NCBI GenBank assembly: GCA_037074765.1
Contig: JBAMDO010000188.1
Span: 45,199 to 109,198 of the forward strand
DNA length: 64,000 nucleotides
Origin: Mansonella perstans
Lineage: Eukaryota; Nematoda; Chromadorea; Rhabditida; Onchocercidae
Reading direction: 5' to 3'
Shown: in pieces, positions 26,840 to 38,916 of the stretch
How positions within the stretch are numbered: position 1 is the first letter of the stretch
How the letters are laid out: every line of letters begins with the position of its first letter
Program-made: the position numbers and the translations under genes
Notes under the pieces: generated by a model
Databases searched by the model: none
Told to the model about the DNA's origin: nothing
What the model saw: the letters and a program-made list of their open reading frames with translations, nothing else

Positions 26840-29800
26840 ATAGACATATACAAACACACATACGCGAATACATCCACTAAGATATACAAAGTATATGATA
26901 ATATAGCAAGAATTAAAAAGGCACGCCAATAAAATTTGTTGTTTGATTTGCTTTCAATTTTTGATTGTTTGGATGTTATTCTTACAATATTTTCTCGAGT
27001 TTATGATTGAATTTGTTAAAATTTAGATCTATTTATTTTTTTCTTTATAAATAATTGTTTATAATCTAAAATATTCTCTATGTTATTATTTTGGTATTAT
27101 TTAAAAATAAGAATCTTATTTGCTCTTCGGTAATTTATTTCCAGGAGAAAGTGTTAACACCATATGGAAATGTGAAGGTAACCATTTATGGAAACCGACA
27201 ATCAAGTCCTATCATTACATTTCACGATATGGCACTAGATTGTAAATATACTGTTCTTAGTTTAAATTTATTATTAACTAATTATGAATGATGCATACTA
27301 TGATTTTCATTTAATACAAACCTTTTTAATACCATTTTCTTTAAGTTTTTTTCCATTTGCTTTTTCTTTTTCCTTATTTCATTTAGTTTTATTGATTGGA
27401 CAGATTAGATCAAAATTAAGTGGAGCATTATTTTCAGCAGAAACAAATTTCCAAAATTTTTTTCAATATACAACAGCTGGGGAATTTCTTTCAAATTTCT
27501 GCATATACAACATCAATGCTCCGGGTCAGGAAATGGATGCTGCGCCACTTCCGGATAAGTAAGTAATATTGCTTTTTCTTAAATATCTTGAGGAAGCAGG
27601 CCTAACGCCACAGTGCAAACTCCGAACTACTTGACCTCTTGCGCCCTACTCATCTTTTTTTGAAAATAGTTGTTTAGCTGAAGATGATCACTTTTATTGC
27701 AACCTTTGCTATTTGTTCTAATTTATCCCTGTTGATTAAGAATAATGCTTTCGACTTGTTTAATGTATTATAACTTGTCCAAGACATTGAAGACCACAAC
27801 GGCAATATATTGATTGAATATTATGCTTACAGTTAATTGTTTGAATGGAAATTCCTGCAACTTTTTTTCAGTTATGTTTATCCTACAATGGATGGCCTCG
27901 TTCAAATTGTTGATAATTGCGTGGAACAGTTCAAGTAAGTTACTGATAACACTTTACTATTTCTACTGTTTACAGGATTTCTTTTACAAAATTTGATGGA
28001 AAATCATTTTTTTTAACGAATATTTTAGCATTATGCAGTGTCAGTTTTCTAAAGTGGTTATTTTTAGGATTCGAGAGTTTATCGGTTTAGGTGTGGGTGT
28101 GGGTGCTAATGTCATGCTACGCTATGCAGTATGTTTTATGACTTTTGTCTTGGATTTTTTTTTTTAAGTATCTTTTTTCATTTCTTTACTTTTCAAGTAA
28201 CATTTTATAATCTTAATAATAACAGTCAACTTAACAACAGTTGACGCTTCAATAACAATTAACGTTGAACCACTTAATCTCCTCTTGGACTTGGACATTT
28301 TATTCAAATTCGATCACTTATTTTACTAGTTATTGTCTCTGTATTTAGATTTGATGTTTTTAATGTTTTTAGTGTGCATCACGTTGTTATTGAAGTGTGA
28401 AATAAACTGATGAAGTAACACCTCGACATATATCATTCATTATCGTGGAAATAGTTAGATAACGTTCACTGCTATATGAGATTTTATTATTTTGTTGCTT
28501 ACACCTAATAAAATTTATCTGATATATTTTAGGTTCAAAATCAATCAAAGATAGATGCTCTAATATTAATAAATTGTGTTGCAACCAGTGCAGGCTGGAT
28601 TGAGTGGTTCTATCAGCAGGTTTGTTCTTTGCAGTTTGCGAAGCATTCAAATTCATGATTCACTCGTATATTGACGATATTCATATGATATTAATGGATT
28701 TTAATTGGATCATTTGTCAACGAAATATTTTTTCTTACTTTTTCAATAATTTTGAACCATTCTGGATCTTCATAAAATTTTATTGATTATTTTGATTCTA
28801 ATTTGCTATAGGTTAATATTCGCTCGTTACGCGCACGTGGCATGACGAACTTTTCAATTGACTATTTGATATGGCATCATTTCGGTAACCACGTCACCCT
28901 GAATCCTCCCGACACTGTTCGTCGTTACCGATCATATCTGCAACACCTTCCGAATCCAAAAAATTTGGCTGCTTTTATTGAAGCTTATCTGAAGTAAGGT
29001 TTGAAATGAGAAGCAGAAAGCATGTAGCAAGGGATGCTTCTTCTGACCTAGTGTACTTAATGGATTTAAAGAGGAGGACATATTGTTAATTACTGATGTT
29101 TTGCTTTCAGTCGAACACCGATACCTATTTCACGCGATGGTACGATGGGTAAGAAATTAAACGTTCCTGTTCTGCAAGTTGTAGGTGCTGATTCTGCGTT
29201 TGTTAAGGATTCGGTGGATTTGAACACTCGATTGGATCCAGCAAATTCAGAATGGCTCAAGGTTAGTGCAGCTTTTACTAACATTTGCTTAATAATTATG
29301 CAAATTCGGACCATTGTCGTTTTATTTGACTTGTGAATTGGTAGTGGTATTGTGATCTTTTATCTGTTGATTAATGGATTACTTAAAATTTGCAAAATAA
29401 AAATGCGATGAAAGCTCAAATACAGTGCAATACGTTGCGAAGAGCAGATAATGCGATTGATTTTGCTTAGCATTTCAAAGTATTAAAACTTTTTTAACTG
29501 GTCGAATGTTAGAATGCATTTAATTTTCTAGCTTTCGGGATCAGGTGGACCTGTTTTGGACGATAAACCGGAAGGTGTGGCACAGGCAATTATTTTATTC
29601 CTGCAAGGACGCGGTTTTGGTTAGTGTCTAGTGTGCTCTGGCTTTTGAATTTCGATTTTTTTTTTACTTTTAGAAATTTTATTGCCATTGCTGTGCAATG
29701 CATCGCGATGAGCAAATAATGCGATTGATTTTGACTTTAGCACTGTTTCCACACTAGGTGTTAACAGTTGAAGTTACATATTACAGAAGTAATTATAAAA

Positions 29801-30109
29801 TATTCAACGTTTAAGAACTATCATATGAGAATATCATTTATTATTATATAATGATAATTAAAGAGGATGATGATAATTTACTCAGTGATGCCTGATGTAC
29901 CAAATATTAACGGCATAAATTATTGCTGTTAGTTATTTTCCTTCTTTTTTTGTCTTCTGTTATATTTCCTTTATTCTTACTTCACTTCTTATCACAAATT
30001 TTCAGTGCCTACCACAAATGTGCAAGATATGATGCGGAAAATTTCGGTGCAGTTTGATGGAGGTGAGGAAACAGTAACTATACTGCAAAATGTAAACGAA
30101 GTAAATTGA
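26595..30109 (+). CDS. NDRG: NDRG family protein (alpha/beta-hydrolase fold)
   Basis: N-myc downstream-regulated gene family, cytosolic non-enzymatic alpha/beta-hydrolase-fold proteins linked to stress, differentiation and vesicle traffic. Exons: 26595-26672, 27145-27241, 27438-27558, 27872-27934, 28068-28128, 28533-28619, 28812-28993, 29111-29261, 29532-29619, 30006-30109; total 1032 nt, 343 aa, all junctions GT-AG and in frame. Family landmarks in order: PYGNVKVTIYG and ITFHDMALD (the VTYHDIGLN block); INAPGQEMDAAPLP; YPTMDGL; IGLGVGVGANVMLRYA, where a Ser nucleophile would sit in true hydrolases but is Gly; LINCVATSAGWIEW; then VPVLQVVGADSAF. This Gly is typical of NDRGs and argues against catalysis. 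The protein is slightly shorter than vertebrate NDRGs because of its short C-terminal tail without decapeptide repeats. Intron 1 carries a CA microsatellite. It could be any NDRG subtype; nematodes are not expected to resolve NDRG1-4. Confidence 0.95.
26766..26834. repeat. CA microsatellite in NDRG intron 1
   Basis: Pure CA dinucleotide run of about 69 bases. It generates Val-Cys pseudo-frames on the minus strand. Length polymorphism is likely. Confidence 0.95.
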
Positions 30110-30486
30110 TCGGCAGAGTTTACCATTTTTTTTTTCGGATTTTATCTACACAACTTTGGTATTTAAGTTTTTCATATCTCATTCGTATCAATTACTTATA
30201 TTGCCTTTTAAAAACTTTTTTTTAATTTCATAATTTCTTTGTTGATTAAATACATAAGTTCATACATTTTTTACGTTTTAATTCATGCTACTTAACTTTA
30301 AAATTACGGTATTTTAAAACCGTATGATGAGATCGAGATGTACTTTGGTGGATAAGTTGTTCTAATTTGGGTTAACGTATGAACCACCATAGCAATAAGA
30401 AAGTATTATTATTAGATCATTGTACATCGCAGTTTAACTCATTTCTCAGTCTATCATTGTATGCATTGTAGAATATTTTCATGATA
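30110..30486. other. NDRG 3' flank
   Basis: AT-rich, presumably the NDRG 3' UTR and termination region. I did not find a clear AATAAA close to the stop codon. Confidence 0.4.
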
Positions 30487-30747
30487 TCATTGCTCTAAGT
30501 AATTCTGTGATGTATAACTGTTGTTGTTATGGTCACGAATTACATTACCCAATAGTATCAAATCAAGATGCAATAGTAATTTAGCATTTTGTGCTTTTGC
30601 AGCAAGTTTACTTTGTTGATAAAGACTTAAGCTTGATTCCCTAACATTTGGCTTTCTAACAAATTGATTTTTAAATTTTATTTGATGTACTATAGTAGAG
30701 TAATTGTTCATTATGTATATTACTATGGTTTTCTGTTTCTTTAACAT
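30487..30747 (-). CDS. possible small ORF of unknown function, 86 aa
   Basis: Single uninterrupted minus-strand frame of 86 codons, convergent with NDRG and 378 bases from its stop. I do not recognise it. The N-terminal third is Lys/Ile/Asn-rich like random AT-rich sequence. From about residue 30 the composition is more protein-like (SLSLYQQSKLAAKAQNAK, then LLLHLDLILLGNVIRDH), suggesting an amphipathic helix. An acceptor-like ATTAACCAG sits five bases before the ATG, but it lacks the pyrimidine tract usual here. An alternative is that only the C-terminal part is a terminal exon entered at GTTAG near residue 31. It may also be chance. Confidence 0.25.
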   Translation of the reverse strand: MLKKQKTIVIYIMNNYSTIVHQIKFKNQFVRKPNVRESSLSLYQQSKLAAKAQNAKLLLHLDLILLGNVIRDHNNNSYTSQNYLEQ

Positions 30748-30752
30748 TTTTA

Positions 30753-31411
30753 CTGGTTAATAGCAATATTAGTTTGCGGTTGTTTATTGAAATTCTCATA
30801 TTTATTATTTGAGCATATTTTCAAGTTGGAACCGTGCGATCTCTTCCCTTATTTCCTACTTGTATAGTTCTATTCCTTTTCCTCTGCTCCATCATAAATT
30901 ATATCAGTATTATGAATCTCATCATGTGATTCATACTTCAGATATGTATTGGAAAGGTACACAATCATCGATTTTTTATGTCATCACATTTTATTAATTT
31001 TTTATATTATTATTCTTCATATGATTTTTTTTTCTTGCTCGACGCAATTTAAAGGTTACATTTTCCTCTCCTCTCTGATATGCGTTTTTATATGTGTGTG
31101 CGTTGCGTTTATGTAAAAATTGAAAAATAATCGATGAACAAACTGTAATAATTTTTTTTTGGAAAATCGACATAAAAGTAACAATTCCCATTTGAAATCA
31201 AATATTACATGAGATTTGAACATAGCTATAGTGTAAAAATACATACTGTGACGCTCATTTTCTACAATTTTTATGGCTATAAAGAAAAAAGTAGTTGAGA
31301 AATGCTTATTTGATTTCAAATTAGCTTTTACTCGCTATGCATATTCGGTTAGCGTTAAATGGAATTTTGTCATAGAGTTTAAAAAGCGATCAAATCCCAC
31401 CTCCCATCATT
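30753..31411. other. gene-free AT-rich DNA
   Basis: Nothing gene-like on either strand. The open frames at 30809-30997 (+) and 31056-31319 (-) have AT-driven composition and no splice support. Confidence 0.5.
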
Positions 31412-31924
31412 TGTTTCAGACAGGAAGGGTCGAAAGGCCGTCGTAGGTTCGAAAAGTCGGTGTGGCGAGAGAGTAGTCTGAATTGAGTTTCTTTATTTGG
31501 AGGCAATCGCACTCAGCACAGCTAGTACCGGCACCGTAGTTCAAACTCAGCACCATCACCACAATCGTATCAGGTTCCATTTAAATGAGAACCTTCTTGT
31601 ACTTCAGGGTGATCGGTATCGAGGGACAGTTTCTGGTACGGTACCACGACGTATTGCATCGTTCCCCTGCTAGAGGATACGACCAACCGAACTCGGTCGG
31701 GACCTAATCTCAGACCTTCCCAGGAGTACCTACAAATGGGCAATCAAATGCCCGTGTGTTCCTCCTTTTGCCACTTTATCACCACACTAACGCCAATATA
31801 TCTCTTGCAATACTTGATATAGTGAATAAACGAATTGTTGCATTCAACAATAGGTCGTTTGTAGCAGAGATATAAACGACATTCTCTCGTCGTCATGCTA
31901 TGGTGGTTCATTGTGATACTAACA
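31412..31924. mobile_element. LTR-like block, possible solo LTR
   Basis: A roughly 513-base segment distinctly richer in G+C than its surroundings. It begins TGTTTCAGACAGG and ends GATACTAACA, so the ends form TGTT...AACA, the usual terminal inverted tetranucleotide of Pao/BEL and Gypsy LTRs. An AATAAA at 31825-31830 lies about 95 bases before the end, as expected of an LTR polyadenylation signal. There is no internal coding sequence and I could not find a matching target-site duplication next to these ends, so the boundaries and even the class are inference. Confidence 0.35.
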
Positions 31925-32010
31925 ACCTTCTAACCCTCATTTCCGAAATATTCAATTTTTTCTCTGAATAATTTCTCTGAGAGACTTTTTGGTAAAAAGT
32001 TCGGTGAATC

Positions 32011-32090
32011 AAATGAGGAATGATTCTGAGGAAATCGATAACGACAGAGCAAATGAGGAATGATTCTGGGGAAATCGATAACGACAGAGC
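32011..32090. repeat. 40-bp tandem duplication
   Basis: Two adjacent 40-base copies (32011-32050 and 32051-32090) starting AAATGAGGAATGATTCTG and differing at one base (GAGG versus GGGG). The near-identity implies a recent duplication. Confidence 0.95.
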
Positions 32091-32107
32091 AGTATTCATC
32101 GAAACCT

Positions 32108-32385
32108 TTCTGTTACGCTTATGATGATCGGCTCTGTTATACTTGTGATGATCAGCTTCAGCTTTCTGTTATACTTGTGATAATCAGCTTCAGCTTTCTG
32201 TTATGCTTGTGATGATCAGCTTCAGCTTTCTGTTATACTCGTGATGATCAGCTTAGGCTTTCTATTACGCTTGTAGTGATCAGCTTAAGGCTTTCTGTTA
32301 TGCTTGTGATGATCAGCTTAGGCTTTCTATTACGCTTGTAGTGATCAGCTTAAGGCTTTCTGTTATGCTTGTGATGATCAGCTTA
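32108..32385. repeat. 32/33-bp minisatellite
   Basis: About eight and a half units with consensus TTCTGTTATGCTTGTGATGA then TCAGCTTAGGCT. Early units end CAGCT (32 bp). Later ones alternate AGGCTTTCTATTACGC and AAGGCTTTCTGTTATGC forms, giving a higher-order dimer of about 66 bases. Each unit carries the palindrome TGATCA. Confidence 0.9.
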
Positions 32386-35300
32386 GTTCAATTGACTTTA
32401 ATTTTTCCAATAGAACTATTAACAACCCTCATAATTATTCCCATTGCTCAATTTGACGTTTTATTTTGCGTTCTGCCAATCATTTTCTCTGTTATTTTGA
32501 TACAATACGTTCTCCCAATGAGCAGGTTTGTTGCAAACTAATAAATAACAATTGAATTGTTATAAATTAGCCATTTAGCAGTTCGAAAAGCCGTTTATAG
32601 CAACATTTTCAGAACATTCACGAATTTGTTAATTTCTCGCAACTGGCGATGAGTGATAGCGAAGTTGATGAGTCTTTCAAGAGCCTTGTAAACAATCACG
32701 CTGAATCCTTGAAATACCAACAATAACAATAAATGAGAACTATGCAACAAAAAAAGGAATTACCATAATTACCAAATGCCAACATTTGACATCCGAAAAT
32801 TTGCATTTGCTTCAATTTCTCTGTTAACATAATGGAAAATTCTCTTTGGCAAATTTGCTAATGATTAAATAATTTTCTTTCATAAATTTTAAGTGGTTTT
32901 TTTCCAGCAGAAGTTTTTTTAAACTTCTATTTTTTAAACTTCTATATTTCATCGTTAAGAATATATCTTTAATGTTCACTCTATTAGTACGGTGGCAGAA
33001 TCTGTTCATAAATTTGCTAATTATTATTCTTGTTTTTTGTATAGAGTGCTAATTAAATATTTTTGCCTTATTGAGATTCGTGAGAATTTGACATCCCATT
33101 GCTGTTTTCACTTTAATCACTTTTTTTTGATCTAATGCTGCAAGTTACCAATAATAAAAAGAAAAGTTTAAGACGAAAATATTATAATCATTGAATATGA
33201 GCATCACATAGTTTTGCCAATGAACAGGATATTTGTTTATTCCAAAATTTATTAAAATTATTCTTTACTTTTAATTCAAATCAATTTCTTAATAAAATGA
33301 GAAAAATTAAAATTGACAAAAATTATGAAAAAGATTAAGATCTTCAACAGAGAATAACGACAGGATATTGGTATTATTAGGAGACCAATGAGGAATAAAA
33401 GCTAAGGGATCAAAGAAGGTTCAAATATTGCAAGTGATGCTTTAACTTCTGTAATGGTAAAACCATCCTATCAATGTCACTATTCTTCGACTGTGCAATT
33501 AGATATTATATTCGCTAGAAAAAATAAAAAGTTAAAGTTTCCACAAAAAAATCGAATTTGAAAAAATCTTACAAAGTAATGTGATTCTGATGAGAGCTGA
33601 CTATACCAATTAGCAATAATTAATTTATCGATAGCAATAATTCATGTTTCTATAGAAGCTATTTTGAATACGTTGCAAAAGGTTTAGATTGTTTGCTAGC
33701 AAATGAATGAATAAATAAGTAAACAAGCAATAGGGATAGAGACAAATAAATTTAGCACAATAATCAAATGACATAATTCAGTAATTTTAAAATTTATTGT
33801 TACTAAAATTCGTCAAAATTAGCAATATTTTCATGTAGCAAATAATAAATAATAACTAAATTAGTTAACGATCGTTATGGGATGAAGTTGAACCAAATGG
33901 TACCTTAACTATTGCTAATTTTGACAAACTTTAGTAGCAATAAATTTTGAAATTAAAATTGGAAAGGAAGTGACCTAATATCCTTGGTGATTGTTATGAT
34001 TATAATACCTTTAATGATTGTTCTCGCATATATATTGTAAATATTCCGGAATTTCTTCACCGTCTTCTGTAACAAATATGAATATTTAGAAATTCGATAA
34101 ATTTAATTACGTCGAAGTTTGAATAAAGTCTAGGAATTCGCCTATCATTTTCATCAGTGGTTCCTGTGAACGTTGCTTATAGCAATTTTAACCAATTATT
34201 TCACGGAAATGAAAATTAAGGTTAAGTGAAGTGAAATGTGATAATGAAGTGAGAAAGGGAAGGTCGAATACTTTCTTTTCAATACTAATTTAAAAATGAA
34301 AAGTAAAAATTTGGAAAATGAATGTATGCCATGCTGCAAACTGATCCACAGACTTAATATTTCAAATTGAAATAAATCGTAAGAAGTTGAGATCTATAAG
34401 AAATTAATTTCGAATGTGAAGTATTACAGCACCTAATAAATAGTTTTACCATGTAGCTAGCACTTCTATTAAAAGATGTGATGGATATCTGAAAACAACG
34501 CAGCGGTACCAAATATTGAAAATGTCTCATTACCGTATTGAATACTGGATATATCCTGCTATTATGCAGTACATAATATATACACAATCTCTATATAATT
34601 CATAGATATGTGTATATATTTAATTCCTACAATAACACAATGCTTGTGTGTTTAAAATAAAATCACCATATTAAAAGTATTGTAAGATATCAACCATACA
34701 ATATGCTAGACATTAACGTGTCACTTGATAACTGTATCAGTATGATATATCACTAATGAACATCATAGTGCAGTACCATATACAATTATGATACATGCAT
34801 ACTATTGATGCAATGCTTATTGATGGTATTGCAATACAATTCATATTAAGGCAGTTCATATTATTAATCAGTGTATTGTATATTGTATAATGATACTGTA
34901 TAAAATCATTGCATATTATTGGCATCAATTTCACATAGTTGTATTCTGTGATGGAATGCGAAATAAACACCAAATTAATGTACTACATTATTGTTTTATG
35001 TAGAAAATCGCCAGAACTAAGCGTATAATAACAGCAAGGGATACTGTAAGATACTGTATCTTCGTTATTACACTGTAACTTTGATGATATTGCATTTCCA
35101 TTATCAGATGTATGTATTTAACAATGGAAGAATATTTAAAATTACTTGCCTCATATTTTTTTAATTAAAAATTCAATTCTAATTCTTTTATAATTCAAAA
35201 TTTTAGACGTTATCCAGAACAGTAAAGGCATCACATATACAGTAAGGCTTCGCATAGATATCTCAGAGGTATGTCAAATAATAAATTTCGTAAAGATTTC

Positions 35301-35755
35301 TAAATGAACATTAGTGCTCATCAATGCCTCTCTATTTGTGCTCAATCGAAGCCAATGATTCAGCCAAATTTTCATACAGGTCTGAAACAAAGTTTATGGT
35401 CTGAAAAAAATTTACTTCCTGGTTTGATAATACTTGACAGGTTGCAGCAGGTTAGCAGGTGTTTATTGTGTTCTTGATTTGATAGAAATAGTGTTTTGGT
35501 CAGATTTTTCTTTCACTGATAGATAATTTGAAAACGGGTAAATTTCACTTGCTTTTAAATAACAATCATGAATTTAATCCTTCATCGATGATTAATATTG
35601 TAAATTTCAATATTGGAATACGTAAATGAGTACTAGAAATGAATTTAATGCTCTATTTCATGATAGCAGTACCGGAAATATCGATTTTGAAGTGTTGCTC
35701 TTAATGAATATTTTAATTTATCAACTTTGAAAATTGGAAGAAGTTTAAACGAACA
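32386..35755. other. gene-free DNA upstream of the SCAF-like gene
   Basis: AT-rich sequence. From about 34.5 to 36 kb it is full of short GATAC, ATTGC and TATTGTAT words. No domain-bearing frame was seen. The frames at 32824-33009 (-), 34354-34587 (-) and 34737-34973 (-) look AT-driven. The SCAF promoter should lie at the right end, but no element is recognisable. Confidence 0.45.
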
Positions 35756-38700
35756 ATGGAAACAGAGATTGTAAGAGCATTTAATGCTGAGGTATGATAT
35801 TGTTGTAACATTACTGTATATTTTAAACAAACTATCAATTAATTATTACCAGTGATGATATGATAACGGGAATACACCGACTTTTGTTTATGATGCCAAA
35901 ACGGGCTATAAATTTATCATTCAAATTATCAATGATAGTATCAGAATATTGACATGGCGTGATATCTATTGCTTGCTAAGATAGAGAACATCATTGCATC
36001 ATATTATGCCAAGAGAAATTGCATAATTATCTCAGATTTACGCTTCTTTCAATATCATTTTACATGAACAAATAGACTAACCATATTTTCCTTTGTTTTC
36101 TCAGTTAGAAATAATCTTATGTTCCTAATCTAATAATATAATTATGGATACTTATTTTAACAAAAGGATTTACTATGAATAATGGGACTGAAATAATGTA
36201 ATGATTTGAAATGAATGATAAATACCTTTTAGTTGGTGTCTCTGTATGAATTGCGGCCACCAATAAGCAAGAAGAAAATTGTGGATATTACAAAAGCAGC
36301 GATGAAAGCTATCAAATATTACAAGCATGTCGTCTTTGGAGTTGAAAAATTTTTGATGAAGGTAATAGAATTTAAAACTTTTGATGGTAGTAGAGTTTAT
36401 TGTTGTACAATTTTTATAGCAAGAAAAAGAAGAACAGCACATTAATCTTTTCGTAAGGATGGCATAACTATTTCTTTGATTATATTTTTGATTATTTTTT
36501 GATATGTTAAAGAGCTATAAAATGAGTGAGGACTGGAAGACACTTTTTTAGCGTAATGAAACGAATCACCAATGCATATTTAAATCATTTGGTTTATCGA
36601 GTCATCCTTATCTAATTTTGTTGGACGAATTAATATTTTTTAATTTATTTGCTAACTGGTTGCTTTTATTTTCAGTGCAAGGCAGAATATAAGATACCTG
36701 GTCTGTATTGTATCGACTCTATAATACGGCAGTCTCGTCACCAGTTCAATGACAAAGATGTTTTTGGTCCACGTTTTGCTGTCAATATGCAAGCAACTCT
36801 TTCAAATTTGTTGAACTGTAAGGCTGACGATAAGGTGTTCATTAATTTCTATCTTAATCTCTATCGAAACATGGCAATATATTTTTGTGCTTTCACATTA
36901 TATCCTTTGTTGTTAAGCTTTTTTTTGAGTTCTTTCAGTTGTAATCCTTGTTAATATTGCTTGGAAATTCTTTTTTTTCTGAATGTCAGATCTGGTGAAA
37001 TTGCTCATTTTAAATTCAGTTATTTATCTCAAATTCGTGATAATTTCTGTCGTATTGCTTACAGTTGAAAGTGGTTCGAGTTTTGAATTTATGGAAAAGT
37101 CATGAAATATTCGATGCAGGGAAGTTACGACCATGGCTTGAGTATTGCCGGGATGTTCATGGACTTGGTTTCTTTTCCTTTTCTTCAGTTGACATCATTT
37201 TTTCTAGAGTTTTATTTATAAAAGTTTGGTACGTTATGCAACGTAGTTTAGTATTTTGTGCAAGGTATTTGCAACTGCAGTCTTTTTTGTTCAGTAAAGA
37301 ACATTGCAGATTGAACTACCAAACTTCATTTTAATATCATCTATTGCATGTTCTATGATGACGGAAAAAACTTTCTTTGAGGAACAAAGTAATCGGCAAG
37401 AAAACTATCCTGGTCAAGCGAAATCATATAAAAGCGTGAATATTTTAAGCTGTACGTTATAAATTTATGAATGCTAATGCGAATGTTTTACAGAAATAGA
37501 TGTTTTAACCGTAGAAAAAAGTGTGAAGGGCGATCAAGCGGATTTCTCAATATATAGTCGCGTCCCTGGTCGTGGTGAAAAACGAAAAGTAATGGAATCA
37601 AACACTCCATTATCTGTATGTTATAGAATATTTTTTTCGGAAATAAAGTTACATTTTCAAGAAAAAGCCTTTAATCTCGCATAAATTATTGTTTGGATAA
37701 GCTTCAACAGACTGTTTAAAATTCAGTCTTGTAGGCATATATCTTTAATACGATTGTTTCTTAATTGAACCATTATTACGTATAAATAACGTGATGTAAG
37801 AATTATTTAAAAGAAAATTTTCGAAGAACATTTTCACTGCAAATTTTAGGGGAATAAATCACGTACACCACCTCCACCTTTGCGTGAGCCGAGTGATGAT
37901 GCTGTGGAAGGAGGCGTGAGCGAGCGTGAAACCCTTGCAATGCTAACTACAATGGGTTTGGATCTTGGTGGAATGTTCACTTCCGATCCGTCGTTGTTGC
38001 AGAAAGTCAATAAATTAGTCAACGACAAACTTGTTGAACGTCGGGAATTAGATTCAAAAAGACAAGGAAATATTAAGGTTTGTATGAAGTCTTTTCATTT
38101 CCTGAAAATTAATATCTGGCATGTTGTTGGCTCAGCTTTTATTGGTTAGATTTTACTCCGAGATGAAATAAATACCGTCGCTGATCAGTTTTAAAAAGTG
38201 CACAGTTTTTAAAAAGGAAGAACTTCAAAATGTAAATCTTAATGCTTTTTACAAATCATATTATTCTTTATCGAATACTTTTCAAAAGTTGATGTTATAA
38301 TAATTTTTTTCCTAAATAAAGTGATGACGAGATAGTAAGTAATGTTTTCATATCTGTTTTTCAGAATCTTCTTTCCAAAGAATTCGATTATAGCGATGAA
38401 GATGATAGCGGTGACGATGATTTTAGCCGCAAGTTGGAGATAGAGGCGAAACCTGCTGAGCTGACGAAACAACAAATTATAGGGTTATAGTTGATTTCTG
38501 TATAAATAACATTTTACAACAAAAGTGCTATTTGGATGAAAAAAGTTTAAAAAGATATTGTGTGACTTCTAATAACGTGAGTGATCTCAGCAAAAGGGAA
38601 TATATTCTTGTCGATAAGGTGACCGATTGCTAAACATTAATTCGAACAAAGTTGTTTTGTTGTTGTGAATACTAATTGCAGAGAGTTTATAACGCTCAAA

Positions 38701-38884
38701 GGTACATCGTTGAAAACATCTGGAATTGTTGTATTCAAATGCATGTTGTTTTTCAACTGTGTGTTGCAGGATGGCAGAAGCAGTTCTTCGAGAACCAGAT
38801 ACGAAAGAAGAAATACAGCGTATGCATACAGAACGAATTTCGGCTTTGTCCCAAGCAGCTGCAGCAAGGGTACAAGCTGTTAAA

Positions 38885-38916
<32 letters not shown>

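Noticed and set aside
26643..26929. Val-Cys repeat frames on the minus strand
   Set aside because: Produced by the CA microsatellite in NDRG intron 1.
37300..37455. Open stretch with MMTEKTFFEEQSNRQENYPG in SCAF intron 4
   Set aside because: It looks coding-like and has AG and GT neighbours, but entering from the exon 4 phase meets an immediate stop, so it cannot be a cassette exon of this model without another donor.
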